Source of the DNA: JTS-AC122 sp050246015
GTDB lineage: Bacteria > Planctomycetota > Phycisphaerae > Phycisphaerales > UBA1924
Assembly (NCBI GenBank): GCA_050246015.1
Contig: JBFWWU010000001.1
Span: 186,001-250,000, forward strand
Direction of reading: 5' to 3'
Length of the DNA stretch: 64,000 nucleotides
Shown here: piece after piece, positions 27,184 to 36,800 of the stretch
Numbering within the stretch: position 1 is the first letter of the stretch
How the letters are laid out: every line of letters begins with the position of its first letter
The notes under the pieces: generated by a model
Seen by the model: the letters and a program-made list of their open reading frames with translations, nothing else
Told to the model about the DNA's origin: nothing
Database searches by the model: none
Translations under genes and position numbers: made by a program

Positions 27184-29067
27184 ATGGCTCTCTCCCCCAC
27201 CATCACGCTCTTTGCCGACCGCCTCACCGCGGACGCTCTCACTCGACCGGCAAATCGGATCCTGCTCCTGGGCGGCTATCTGGGCTACGCGAACTTCGGC
27301 GACATCCTGCAACTCCGCGGTGCCATCGACTGGCACCGCCGCCGCGACCCCTCCATTGATCCCGTCATTGTCTGCGACACCGGCGCCGCCACGGATCTCG
27401 CTTTCGTCACTCGCCTCCGTGCCGCCTTCGATGTCGAACACCTCGTCTTCGCCGCCACCAACTCCGCTCCGCTCTCCCACGGACCCTCCCTGGTCCCGCT
27501 CGCATCGCCCGCTCGCATCGAGCGGCTTCACCTGTACGGCGGCGGGTACCTCAATCGCCAGTGGGGCCGGCACATGCTCGCCTGCGCCCAGCACATCATC
27601 GCGCAGTTTGCCGTCGGGCACTACGTCATGTCCGGCCAGCAGACCGATGCCGGGTTCGCCGGCGATCTCGCCGAGCACGTCCAGGCCTGCCGACCCGTGC
27701 TCGTCGGGGCCCGGGACGATCAGTCGCTCCAGGTCCTGCGCCATGCGGGGGCTCCCGCCGTCTATTCATTCGACGACGCGGCGGAACAGATCGGCGTGCT
27801 GAAGAACAGGATCTCGCGCCGCGTCACCTCGCCGAACTCGCCCCCGACCGCCGTCTTTCATTTCAACGTCTCGACCTATGCCGCCGGCGGCACGGCGGCC
27901 GTCGAGTCGCTCATGCTCCGGGCGCAGCGGCTCATGGAACGGATCTCCGCGGAGCATGCGCTGCTCCTCAACGCCTACAACGACGCCCGGGTGGCCCACG
28001 TTGCCGACACCCTGGGCGTCATGCAGCGCACGGGCGACCGATGCCCCTGGGCCGACTACCGCGTCATCGACCTCGCGATTGAGTCGCTGCATCTCGGTCG
28101 TGCGGCCATCGACGGCCCTGGCGATCCCCAGGCGGCATCCGCCTTCATCACCCACCCCGCCCCCCCCACCCCCGCCGCTTCCCCGGCGATGGTCTGCTCG
28201 TATCACGCCGCGATGCTGTGCCAGATGCTCGGTATTCCGGTTTGGCTGGAGGTACGCAACCCGTACTACGCGCAGAAAGCCGCGGGTCTGGGGCTGGATC
28301 GATTCGAGTTTGATGCCGCGTTCGAGCCCGCTCGCTCCGACGCCGCGTTCCTGGACTTCCTCCGCGATCTTCCCGTCACCGGGCTCTCGCGCCAACTCGC
28401 CGGCCGCGCCGCCTGGCTTGAGGAACTCGCCGGCGCGTATCGAGCGGAGCCCGGCGCGCCGCTGATCGAACAGCGCCTACCCACCCCGGTTCGTGCGACC
28501 GATCCGGTAGCCCACGCTTCAACGCCCGACGCCGCGCCGACACCGTCCGACATCAATTCCACCGGCGGCGACCTCTCTCACCGGGTCGCCGAACTCCAGT
28601 CCTGGATCGAACAACTCGAAGCCGGTAAATCCTGGCTCTCGTCGCAACTTCAGAACTACAAGGCGCTCGCCTCGCGCCACGAGCAATCGGCCCACGAACT
28701 CACGCGCTACGTCCAGGAACTTGAGGCGCGGGTCGCCCGCCAAAGCGCCGAGTCCGACGCGCTGCGGTCTCGCCTCGCCACCGCTCAGGAACACCTCCAG
28801 GCGGCGATGAACCGAGCCGCCCAACTCCAGGGCGGCGTCGATTGGCTCCAGCCCCAGTACCGCGCGTGGAAGACCCGCGCCGACGAACTCCACCGCTACG
28901 TCGAAGAACTGCTCCCCACTCTCAAACAAGCCGATGACGCCCGCGCCTGGTCCGATTCGCAGCGCCAGACATGGGAGTCGCTGGCGAAAAAACTCCAGTC
29001 TGAAAATAAAGAACTCGCCGCGGAACTCGAACGGGCCCGCGCCGCCGTCGGACCCGACCGCGGCTAA
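27184..29067 (+). CDS. Polysaccharide pyruvyltransferase-family protein with coiled-coil tail
   Basis: About 627 residues in two parts. Residues about 20-400 resemble polysaccharide pyruvyltransferases of the CsaB/WcaK type: ILLLGGYLGYANFGDILQL, then LYGGGYLNRQWG, then a second domain with CSYHAAMLCQMLGIPVWLEV. The C-terminal ~170 residues are charged and helical, with heptad-like HRVAELQSWIEQLEAGKSWL and repeated ELHRYVEEL/ELTRYVQEL segments, predicting a coiled coil. The start is uncertain: I prefer ATG 27184 (MALSPTITLF), since an ATG at 27061 adds 41 basic residues; neither has a clear ribosome site. Probably adds pyruvyl groups to surface glycans. The coiled-coil tail may mediate assembly. 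Confidence 0.75.
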   Translation: MALSPTITLFADRLTADALTRPANRILLLGGYLGYANFGDILQLRGAIDWHRRRDPSIDPVIVCDTGAATDLAFVTRLRAAFDVEHLVFAATNSAPLSHGPSLVPLASPARIERLHLYGGGYLNRQWGRHMLACAQHIIAQFAVGHYVMSGQQTDAGFAGDLAEHVQACRPVLVGARDDQSLQVLRHAGAPAVYSFDDAAEQIGVLKNRISRRVTSPNSPPTAVFHFNVSTYAAGGTAAVESLMLRAQRLMERISAEHALLLNAYNDARVAHVADTLGVMQRTGDRCPWADYRVIDLAIESLHLGRAAIDGPGDPQAASAFITHPAPPTPAASPAMVCSYHAAMLCQMLGIPVWLEVRNPYYAQKAAGLGLDRFEFDAAFEPARSDAAFLDFLRDLPVTGLSRQLAGRAAWLEELAGAYRAEPGAPLIEQRLPTPVRATDPVAHASTPDAAPTPSDINSTGGDLSHRVAELQSWIEQLEAGKSWLSSQLQNYKALASRHEQSAHELTRYVQELEARVARQSAESDALRSRLATAQEHLQAAMNRAAQLQGGVDWLQPQYRAWKTRADELHRYVEELLPTLKQADDARAWSDSQRQTWESLAKKLQSENKELAAELERARAAVGPDRG

Positions 29068-29084
29068 GGCCGGACCGATCCGCG

Positions 29085-30482
29085 TCAGCGCTGCGGAGGA
29101 CCCGACGGCCTGGGCTGCGGATTCCCCGCCGGCGGACCCGCGGGAGCCGCCGCGTCCCCTTCCGGCGCCGGCGTGGGCTCCGGCGGCGCCTGCGTCCACA
29201 TCACCTCGAAGTCGAACACGATCGTCGAGTTCGCCGGGATCGGCGGACGTGCCTGCGCTCCGTACGCGAGCGCCGGCGGGATGATCACCCGTCGCCGCGT
29301 CCCCTTCGTGATTCCCTTGAGTCCCTGATCGATCCCTGGAATGGATCCCAGCGGATAACGCACCACCGCCGGGCCCCGCCCGCTTGTCCGCGATGATTCC
29401 AGCCGCAGGCCGTCGGTCGTCCACTGCGAGTAGTGCACCGCCAACTGCCCCCCCACCCCGAGTTGGTACCCGCCCGTCTCTCCGCCGACCAGGTCGATCG
29501 TCACCAGACCGCCCGATTCTCGCGTGACGCGCACGTTCGGCGCATCCCGCCGAAACACCGTCCCCGGGTCATCCGCTGACGTCGGGCCCCACACGACGCC
29601 CCCGGACCCATCCAGCCCTCGATCCGTCACCGAAAGCCCGTTGGAACTGACCCGGATGCTGGATGTCATCTGCACCGCGCCCGCCGACATGCACGGCTGC
29701 GGCTTCTCCGTCGTTCCCACGTACGCCGACCCATCCTCCGCGCGCGACACCACCAGTTCGCTGTTGATGCTCAGCGCGCCCACCGGAATATTCGGGAACA
29801 CCTCGGGCGCCGCCCACATCCCGACGACCGCCTCGCGGCGCGCCGGCTCCCCGATATCCAGCACCCGCATCCGCACCGTCCCGCCGATCCGCAGGAACGT
29901 GATGATCCCCTGCCGAAACGGATTCGCCGGATCGTCCGCCCGGGCCACCTCGAAGTAGATCGCGTTCGCCACCCCTTCGATCAGCACGCGCGCCGCGTGA
30001 TACCGCAGCGCCGGGCTCGTCTCCGTCGCCTTGCTCGGATCCGTCGCGTACGTTCCCGGCACGACCATCAGCAGCCCGTCGATGTCCTCGTCCTTCATCA
30101 TCGGCATCACACGCCCGTCGGCAAGGACCTGCAGCCCCAGCGCCGAGCGCGTTTGCTCGAACTGCTGCTCGACCGTCTGCTGCTCCGACGCGTCCAGCAC
30201 GCTCATGAACTCCCGCTTCAGCCGTGACAGTCGCTCGAACGCAAGTTCGCTTTGTCCGTTCGTGAAGAACTGGTCCGCTTCGCTCAGCAGCCGCAGCGCG
30301 TCGGTGCGCATCAACCCGCGCTGGGCGTCGTCATTCGGGGGTGTACCCGGCTGCGCCGCGCCGACCGGCTGCGCGGCGCCCCCCCGCCCCCCCGGCCCCC
30401 CCTGCCCCCCCTGCCCCCCCTGCTGCGCGAGCGACCACGCCGAGAGTGTCAGGCAAGTCATCACCACGATCAGAATCTTCAT
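29085..30482 (-). CDS. Exported FKBP-type peptidyl-prolyl isomerase
   Basis: A 465-residue exported protein. It has a signal peptide (MKILIVVMTCLTLSAWSLAQ) directly followed by a Gly/Gln tract (GGQGGQGGPGGRGG). The middle ~280 residues form a region I do not recognise. The C-terminal FKBP domain (about 335-435) has LAVHYSQWTTDGLRLESS, PLGSIPGIDQGLKG and RRRVIIPPALAYG. The end is Pro/Ala-rich. FKBPs catalyse prolyl isomerisation; this one should act outside the cytoplasm on exported proteins. I chose ATG 30482 (GGAGGA 5 bases upstream) because an open frame upstream lacks signal-peptide character. It converges with the pyruvyltransferase-like gene. Confidence 0.85.
   Translation of the reverse strand: MKILIVVMTCLTLSAWSLAQQGGQGGQGGPGGRGGAAQPVGAAQPGTPPNDDAQRGLMRTDALRLLSEADQFFTNGQSELAFERLSRLKREFMSVLDASEQQTVEQQFEQTRSALGLQVLADGRVMPMMKDEDIDGLLMVVPGTYATDPSKATETSPALRYHAARVLIEGVANAIYFEVARADDPANPFRQGIITFLRIGGTVRMRVLDIGEPARREAVVGMWAAPEVFPNIPVGALSINSELVVSRAEDGSAYVGTTEKPQPCMSAGAVQMTSSIRVSSNGLSVTDRGLDGSGGVVWGPTSADDPGTVFRRDAPNVRVTRESGGLVTIDLVGGETGGYQLGVGGQLAVHYSQWTTDGLRLESSRTSGRGPAVVRYPLGSIPGIDQGLKGITKGTRRRVIIPPALAYGAQARPPIPANSTIVFDFEVMWTQAPPEPTPAPEGDAAAPAGPPAGNPQPRPSGPPQR
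30379..30422 (-). repeat. Homopolymer-rich GGGGGGCAG microrepeat in the FKBP gene
   Basis: Tandem 9-base units with runs of six or seven C on the plus strand, encoding Gly-Gly-Gln repeats right after the signal peptide. Such tracts are prone to slippage. Confidence 0.8.
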
Positions 30483-30637
30483 GCTCGTCCTCCACTTGCG
30501 GCGCTGCCGGTCGTCGTGGCTTGTGACGCACGCTTCTGTTGGCCGGGCATGATACGCGCGACGCCGCCAACCCGGCAGTGATAGTCCCCAGATGGCGGGG
30601 CGTCCGCCGACTCCGTTGTTCGAACCGCATGCACCAC

Positions 30638-30665
30638 TTGACAACGCCCGTCCGCCGATCATACT
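30638..30665 (+). promoter_or_regulatory. Candidate promoter of the His-rich gene cluster
   Basis: TTGACA (30638-30643), a 16-base spacer, then CATACT (30660-30665). It lies 33 bases before the ATG at 30698, which supports that start over the ATG at 30668. Confidence 0.5.
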
Positions 30666-30697
30666 TAATGCAGTTCAGTTGCATCTGCGCAGACGCC

Positions 30698-31144
30698 ATG
30701 CCCCTCGCACGCCTTCAGTTCGTACCGACCCCTTGCGCGAAGCGCGTATGCGCCGCCTTCGCCGCCGCCTTGATTCTGCTTGGCTCGCTCCTACCGGCTC
30801 TCCACACCGAACCGGGCCATCGAGCGACTGTTCCGTGCCGCACGAACGCGGTTGCCATCTCGGATCATCGGCCTCATTCGCACGTCCACACGGCGCCCCA
30901 TGACGCCGATCATCATGATCAGGCCCCGCAAGCACCGCTTCACGAGCATGATCCCCGGACGTGCACCCTCTGCCTGACATATCAGATCGCCGGCACCACG
31001 GCGGTCTCCTTCGACCCTCCGCTGCTCTTCGACGCGGCAGCGCGTCACGCCGAACACGGTCCCCGCTCCGAAGCGCCTGCCTCGCACATGGGCGACTCAA
31101 GCCGCTCCTCCCGCGGCCCGCCGAGTTCTAACAGCCCCAGGTGA
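30698..31144 (+). CDS. Small His-rich membrane-anchored protein (DUF2946-like)
   Basis: About 148 residues: a basic N-terminus, one hydrophobic helix (CAAFAAALILLGSLLPAL, about 18-35), then a His/Asp-rich segment (HSHVHTAPHDADHHDQ and LHEHDP) leading to CTLC. The pattern of helix, histidine cluster and C-x2-C recalls the DUF2946 group, whose members often lie near metal-handling genes. The C-terminal end is Ser/Pro/Arg-rich. The start is chosen from the promoter position; no good ribosome site is seen. It is the first gene of a plus-strand cluster with a pseudopilin, a secreted protein and an ABC ATPase. Metal binding is inferred from composition only. Confidence 0.6.
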   Translation: MPLARLQFVPTPCAKRVCAAFAAALILLGSLLPALHTEPGHRATVPCRTNAVAISDHRPHSHVHTAPHDADHHDQAPQAPLHEHDPRTCTLCLTYQIAGTTAVSFDPPLLFDAAARHAEHGPRSEAPASHMGDSSRSSRGPPSSNSPR

Positions 31145-31247
31145 TCCGACGTCACATCCCGTGCGCCGTTCGTCGCGCAGCGGTCAAGGACGCAAATCTT
31201 CCAACACCTCCTGTTTCCCGGCACAACGTCGCCGGAGCATCGTTGTC

Positions 31248-31270
31248 GCCCGGGCGCCCGCCGCCCGGGC
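31248..31270 (+). promoter_or_regulatory. GC-rich hairpin in the leader of the pseudopilin gene
   Basis: GCCCGGGCG / CGCCCGGGC with a 5-base loop, a perfect 9-bp stem without a following T run, 35 bases before the ATG at 31305. It could be an attenuator, a processing site or a weak terminator for the upstream gene. Confidence 0.4.
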
Positions 31271-31304
31271 ACCGTCCATCTATCTCATTCCAAAGGACCA
31301 CATC

Positions 31305-32054
31305 ATGCCGACTCAACCCGGCACGAATCGTGCCTTCACGCTTATCGAACTCCTGGTCGTCATCGCGATCCTGGCCGTGCTCGTCGGGATCCTCCTTCCC
31401 ACGCTGGCCCGCGCCCGCATCAGCGCTCACGCCACCAAGTGCCTCGCCAATCTTCACAACCTCCAACTCGCCCAACTCATCTACGCCGACGATTTCCGCG
31501 GCCTGCTCATCGACGTCGCGCTCCCCCACGGCGGCGCGCCCAACCCCCAGGCCGCTGACATCGCCTGGTTCTACACACTCGCCGAGTACTACGACTCGCC
31601 GCTCCTGGTTCACGCCCCCGGCGACGACAGCCCCTACTGGCCCGTCGAACAAAACGGCCAAGGCCTGCTCATCTCGGGTACTCCACGACTCACCAGTTAC
31701 GGCATGAACAACTACCTCTCTCGCACCTACAACCCGGGCCTCTCGCCGCGCGAGCCGTTCGATCGGCTCGGCAAGATCGACTTCCCTCAGGCCACCGTCC
31801 AGTTCCTCCTCATGGCTCGCGAGGGCGACTTCGCGGTCGCCGATCACTGCCACGTCGAAAACTGGGGCCAGGGCCAGCAGCCACCGGGGCGCGCATCGCA
31901 ACAAGTCCAGATCAATGCCTACGGCGGACGCTCCGCGACGTGGACCGCGGCCTCCAACTACTCCTTCCTCGACGGACACGCCGCCACGCTCCCCTTCCAA
32001 TCCGTCTACACCAACTTCCAAATCAACAAGATGAACCCGGCGATCGCGCACTAG
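31305..32054 (+). CDS. Type II secretion-like pseudopilin (prepilin N-terminal domain)
   Basis: A 249-residue protein with a class III prepilin leader: RAFTLIELLVVIAILAVLVG (residues 9-28), where FTLIELLVV is the cleavage/methylation motif with Glu at +5. The rest resembles the planctomycete DUF1559/H-x9-DG pseudopilin group; HVENWGQGQQP and NYSFLDGHAATLPF near the C-terminus fit that motif. I chose ATG 31305, with AAAGGA 9 bases upstream. Such proteins are very numerous in planctomycetes and may form short pseudopili or surface fibres. Here it lies between a His-rich protein and a dockerin-tagged secreted protein, 49 bases before the latter. Confidence 0.85.
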   Translation: MPTQPGTNRAFTLIELLVVIAILAVLVGILLPTLARARISAHATKCLANLHNLQLAQLIYADDFRGLLIDVALPHGGAPNPQAADIAWFYTLAEYYDSPLLVHAPGDDSPYWPVEQNGQGLLISGTPRLTSYGMNNYLSRTYNPGLSPREPFDRLGKIDFPQATVQFLLMAREGDFAVADHCHVENWGQGQQPPGRASQQVQINAYGGRSATWTAASNYSFLDGHAATLPFQSVYTNFQINKMNPAIAH

Positions 32055-32103
32055 CGCATCGCTCTCGCCGCGCCCTTCACCTGGGCGTGAGAAAGGATCT
32101 CAC

Positions 32104-32886
32104 ATGTTTCGCGCCCGTTGCATCCTCCCCACGATCCTCGCGGCTTCTCTCTCCTCATTCGTCCTCGCACAGCATCAAGGCGATGTCCTCCTCGACGTCA
32201 CCTCCGATGCCTCCCCTCGCATCCGCACGAACCTCATCGACGACGTGACCTTCGAGGTCACTCCAGACGTTCGCGTCTTCACCGGCATGTTTGATCTGCT
32301 GGCCGGAGAGTACTTCACCGACGAGCCCGGCTTCGACTCCCTCCCGGGCACCTTCTCCCCGACTTCCTCCATTCGGTTCACCATCCGCCGGGCTCTTCGA
32401 ATCTGGCAGTCAAACAACCTCGACACTATCCCCCCGTCGCACCTCTTGATCTCCTTCGCCTCCCTCGGGCCTGTCGCCACGCCCATGACCGACATTCCCG
32501 TCCCCGGCTTCTCGCTCCCCGTCGGTTCCAACGGCGAGTGGCACCGTCACCTCGAATACACGCTCTCCGAACCCGCCGACCCCGGCGTCTACGTCCTCGA
32601 ACTCGATCTGGCCTGCACCGACGATGCCGTTGCTCCCTCACGCCCCTTCTGGCTCGTCTTCGGACAAGCCGCGACCCCGGCCGATGTCGACGCCGCCGTC
32701 GAGTTCATCCAGCGCAACCTCGTCTGTCCAGCCGACTTCAACGCCGACGGCGTCTCCGACACGCGTGACTTCTTCGCCTTTCTCTCCGCCTTCTTCAGCG
32801 ACGACGCCGACTTCAACCACGACGGCTTCACCAATAGCCAGGACTTCTTCGAGTTCCTCGCCGCCTTCTTCACCGGCTGCCCGTAG
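32104..32886 (+). CDS. Secreted protein with dockerin-like C-terminal tag
   Basis: A 260-residue exported protein. It has a signal peptide (about 1-22, ending FVLAQ), a β-rich central domain of about 185 residues with no motif I know, and a C-terminal dockerin-like pair: DFNADGVSDTRDFFAFLSAF and DFNHDGFTNSQDFFEFLAAF, ending TGCP. The extra Pro after GC differs from the other three copies. It lies 49 bases after the pseudopilin gene and about 117 before the ABC ATPase start, and is probably co-transcribed. Function unknown; the cluster hints at metal-related surface work. Confidence 0.78.
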   Translation: MFRARCILPTILAASLSSFVLAQHQGDVLLDVTSDASPRIRTNLIDDVTFEVTPDVRVFTGMFDLLAGEYFTDEPGFDSLPGTFSPTSSIRFTIRRALRIWQSNNLDTIPPSHLLISFASLGPVATPMTDIPVPGFSLPVGSNGEWHRHLEYTLSEPADPGVYVLELDLACTDDAVAPSRPFWLVFGQAATPADVDAAVEFIQRNLVCPADFNADGVSDTRDFFAFLSAFFSDDADFNHDGFTNSQDFFEFLAAFFTGCP

Positions 32887-33003
32887 CATCACGGCACGCA
32901 CCGCTCGGTCGCCTCACCGCATCCGAGCGGCTTGATCCGATCCATCCCACTTTTCGCACAGCCTTCTTCTCACGCTTCCGCACTCCAATCAGAGGACCCA
33001 GCG

Positions 33004-33714
33004 TTGAGCACCACGCCAGCACTCGAAATCCGCAATCTCCGCTTCCGATACGCCTCAGAAGACCTCGCCGCAGGTTCAGCCAGCGGCCACGCTCCCTGGA
33101 CGGTTGACGTCGCCGCACTTGCCCTCCAACCCGGCGAGCAAGTCCTCCTCACCGCCGGCTCGGGCGTCGGCAAGAGCACCCTCCTGCACCTCATCGCAGG
33201 AATTCTCGACCCGCTCGAAGGCCACGTCATCGTCGCCGGCGAAGACGTGCACCAGCGCGCCGGCGCCGCGCGCGACGCCTTCCGCGGGCGACACATCGGG
33301 ATGATCTTCCAGACCTTCAACCTCCTCCACGGGTTCACCGCCCTCGAAAACGTCATGGCCGCGATGATGTTCTCATCCATCCCCCGCGCGGAGCACGCCC
33401 CGCGCGCCGCCGCTTTGCTCACCCATCTTGGAATCACACGCCACACCCAGACGCCCGAGCAGCAGAGCGTCGGCATGCAGCAGCGCGTCGCCGTTGCCCG
33501 CGCGCTGGCCTGCGACCCCGCGCTCGTCCTGGCCGATGAACCGACCGCCAGCCTCGACCCGGACAATGCGTCGGCGGCCATCGAACTGATCCAGTCCGCC
33601 TGCCGCGAAAAGAACGCCGCCCTCCTCTGCGTCAGCCACGATCCATCCATGCGCCAGCGGTTCTCCCCGCCCGCCGGTTCGGTCAAGTCGCTACCCGAAC
33701 TTCGCTCCTGCTAG
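33004..33714 (+). CDS. ABC transporter ATPase, LolD/MacB-like, orphan
   Basis: About 236 residues. Walker A is GSGVGKSTLLHLIAG, the Q-loop MIFQTFNLLHGFTALENV, Walker B ALVLADEPTASLDPD and the H-loop LLCVSHDPS, as in the LolD/FtsE/MacB group. The signature reads SVGMQQRVAVARAL, where LSGGQQQR is usual; Gly-to-Val at the second position and Gln-to-Met are unusual. I chose TTG 33004 (MSTTPALEIRNLRF), which has GAGGA upstream; a longer frame starts at TTG 32932. No permease follows: the next gene is an unrelated kinase-like protein. It may work with a permease encoded elsewhere. Confidence 0.82.
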   Translation: MSTTPALEIRNLRFRYASEDLAAGSASGHAPWTVDVAALALQPGEQVLLTAGSGVGKSTLLHLIAGILDPLEGHVIVAGEDVHQRAGAARDAFRGRHIGMIFQTFNLLHGFTALENVMAAMMFSSIPRAEHAPRAAALLTHLGITRHTQTPEQQSVGMQQRVAVARALACDPALVLADEPTASLDPDNASAAIELIQSACREKNAALLCVSHDPSMRQRFSPPAGSVKSLPELRSC

Positions 33715-33737
33715 CACCGCGCACCGGGCTCCCGGCC

Positions 33738-33761
33738 CGGGCAGAAGCCTGCTCCTGCCCG
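33738..33761 (+). terminator. Possible terminator hairpin after the ABC ATPase gene
   Basis: CGGGCAG / CTGCCCG, a 7-bp stem with a 10-base loop and no T run, 24 bases after the stop. Weak as a factor-independent terminator. Confidence 0.35.
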
Positions 33762-33832
33762 CCACGCCGCAAGTGCATCGACACTAGTATTCGCTCGATC
33801 CGCCCTGTCCGGTCGAGTCTTGCTGATCCCCA

Positions 33833-36800
33833 ATGCCCAAATACGGCCTCTACCAGACCGTGAACGAACTGCAGCGAGGCGCGCTCGTGACCGTCTGGAG
33901 CGCGCGGCGAAGCACCGACGAGCCCGACGCGCCGCCCCGGTACGCGGTCAAGGCCTGCAAGCCCGACGCCGATATCGCCGGCCCCGAGTACGCCGCTCGA
34001 CAGGTCGCCGATTTCCTTGACTCGGCGCGACTTCAACAGCAACTCGCGGCCGAAAAGCCCGACCTCTGGGCCCCCATCCACGATATCTCCAAGACCGCGG
34101 CCGACGACGGTTGGGGGGGCGGATCCACCGGGGGCGAGGGGGGCGCGTTCGCCGTTACCGACCTCTATCCACGCTCCGCCGATCGCCTCATCTCGGCCCG
34201 CGCGCTCCTGGACTCAACCTCGCTCGTGCGACTCATGCGAGCCGCGCTCCACGCGGCTGGTCACGTCGCCGCGTCCACCGCGGCACGCGGCGGCTCACGC
34301 CCGCACGGCAACCTCTCCGCCCGCAATCTCCTCATCGCTTCGGGCGCCGCCGGAAGCGACCTGCATTCGGCCGTCATCCACGCCTGCGACCCACTCCCTT
34401 CCAGTCGGCTCGACCCCGACGCATCCCATCGCACCGACGTTCGCGCCCTTGGCGAACTCCTCTACCAGTTCGTGACCTGGCAGCCGTTCCAGCCGCGCGG
34501 CGTCTGGCCCGTGAGTCCATCCCCTTCCTGGAATCGCCTCGGCCCCGGCGCCGCGGGCGCGGGCGCCAAGTGGCTCGCGCTCTGCAACCGGTTGCTCGAT
34601 CCCAATCCCGCCGAACCCTGCACACTCGATCACATCGCCGCCGCGCTGGATCAGATCGCCGCCAGCAGGCAATCATCACGATCCTCGAAGAAACTCGTCC
34701 TGATTGGTGGCTGCGTCCTGCTCCTGGTCGCCGCCGCCGCCACCTATGTGCTCACACGCCCGCCCGGAAACGGATCCGGCAGCGGCGGCCATGGCGGGGC
34801 TCCTCCACCGCCTACCCCGATCTCGCAGGAAGACTGGGCACGCCTCTGCGACGATTACGCCAACTGGCTTTCTCTCCTGGCACGCGACCTCAACGCCGCG
34901 CCCGCGACCTTCGGCGGTCTCACCAGGGCCGAGTTCTACGCCACTGTCATCCCCGAACTCAGGCCCGTTCTTGACGCCGTCCGCACTCAGGCCCCTCAGA
35001 TGGACCCCCGCCTGCTTGTCCCGGGCGGCGCGGGACGCGATCGCCTGCTCAGCGACCTCGGCCGCACCGTTCCCGAAGCCTTCTCGTCCCCAGCCGCGGT
35101 CAAGCCCGTCGCCGACGCGATCACCTTTGTTCACGCCACCCGTGAAACCCTCTTCGGCGAACGCTCCCTCCTGGCGAGCCCATTCCGCCAACCTTCCGGC
35201 GCCCTCTACCAGTCCTGGGTCCAGGCCGGATGGTCGGGCCCGGCCAAGATGATCGGCGACGCCGCGGCCTCACTCGACCCTTCCAAGTTTGAGTTGGAAC
35301 AACTTGACCGTCTCGTGCTCCTTCACCGTAGCGCCGGCGAAATCGAAACGCTCCGCGCCGCGATCAATACCCAGACCCAAACGCTCGCGTCCGCCGCGCC
35401 GGATGACCCCGTTCTCCAGTCCTTCTCAACATGGGCGACCGCGTTCCCCGCTGCCCGCCTGAGCACCCTGGACGCCGGCACGGGTTCGTCCGATCCGCTC
35501 GCCACGCTCCGCTTCTCACTCCAGAGCGTTCGCAAGGTCGGGGAATCGCTCGTGCGCTACGTGACCGACGGCGAGGACGACAAGTGGTCCCGGGTCTGCC
35601 GACAGGCGCTCATCGCGAGTGAGCGGTACCAGGACCTGGCCAAACTCCCCCCGTCCGAAGAAGTCTTCGTCCGCTGGCGGCAACTCGCCACCCAGGACGC
35701 GTTCCCGCTCCCGTCGCGCGAAAGCGATCCGCGCGTCCGCGATCTCTCGATCGCGGCGGTGCAGGCGCGCCTCGCCTCACTGCGGGACCTGCCGCAATCT
35801 TCGCTCTCACCCGAGGCGCTGGGCCCCGTGCTGACCAAACTGAAGGACGCGATCGTGGCAATGGGCGGCGAGCCCCCGCCGGATCGCGCCACCGCTCTCT
35901 CTCGCGCCGCCGAACTGATCGATCAGTGGTGGGCTCCATCACTCATGGATGACTGTGTCACCGCCGCCCAGGTCATCCGCCGTGGCGAGGACCGCTCCTA
36001 CCGGACCGTCGCCGACGCGCTTTCAGAAGCGGAGTCCCGTTACCAGTCTGCGGTCGCTGTCGAACGCCTTGGGGTCCAGGCCCGCGTCGATCAGGTCTGG
36101 GATTCGTCCCCCGCCGGCGTGAACTCCGAATCGCTCGTCTCGGCGTGGGCCACTCTCAAAGGCCCCAAGCCCAGCCCCGAACTACCCGATGCTCGCCGCA
36201 ACGAACTCGCCACCGCCGCCGAGCGGACGCTTGCGTCCCTTCGTGCCTTGTGCGATGCCCTGCCCCCGTGGACACCCCCGGCGGAACTGGGCGACGCCCA
36301 ACTCAGAAGCGCCATGTCCGCCGCCTCGCTCCGCGCCCGCGACGTGCTGCTCAAGCAGGCCGTTGACGAGCGCACCGCCGCCGGACCGCTTGATCGCACC
36401 ACCTGGACGGACGCGGCGCTGGAGCCGATCCGCGCCCGCTATCAGCAGTCGATCGACCAGTTCACCCTCTTCGCTTCGACCGCCGCCGAACTCCGCCTCG
36501 CCCTCGCCGGCGCCTTCGGGTTCGACGAGCCGCGACCCCAGGCTCGCAGCATCCAAACCCTGGTCACCGATCTGCAGGCCCTCCCCGGCTACGCCGATCT
36601 CCGCGCCGGCATCGCCTCGCTCGAATCCCGTGTCGCCGCCCTCCGCGCCGTCGAGCAGGAGACCGACCCGGCCAGGCTCGCCCAGGTCGTCGGTTCGCCA
36701 AGCCCCACCACGCCTGAACTGACCCTCGCCGCGTGGCGCCGTCTCGCCGCCGCTCGGCCCGCGACGCCCTGGCCTGGCACCCTCCCGGAACTCGAACAGG

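Noticed and set aside
33833..34700. N-terminal region considered as an active Ser/Thr kinase.
   Set aside because: The catalytic Asp of HRD is replaced (HGN), and no DFG motif is present, so I call it a pseudokinase.
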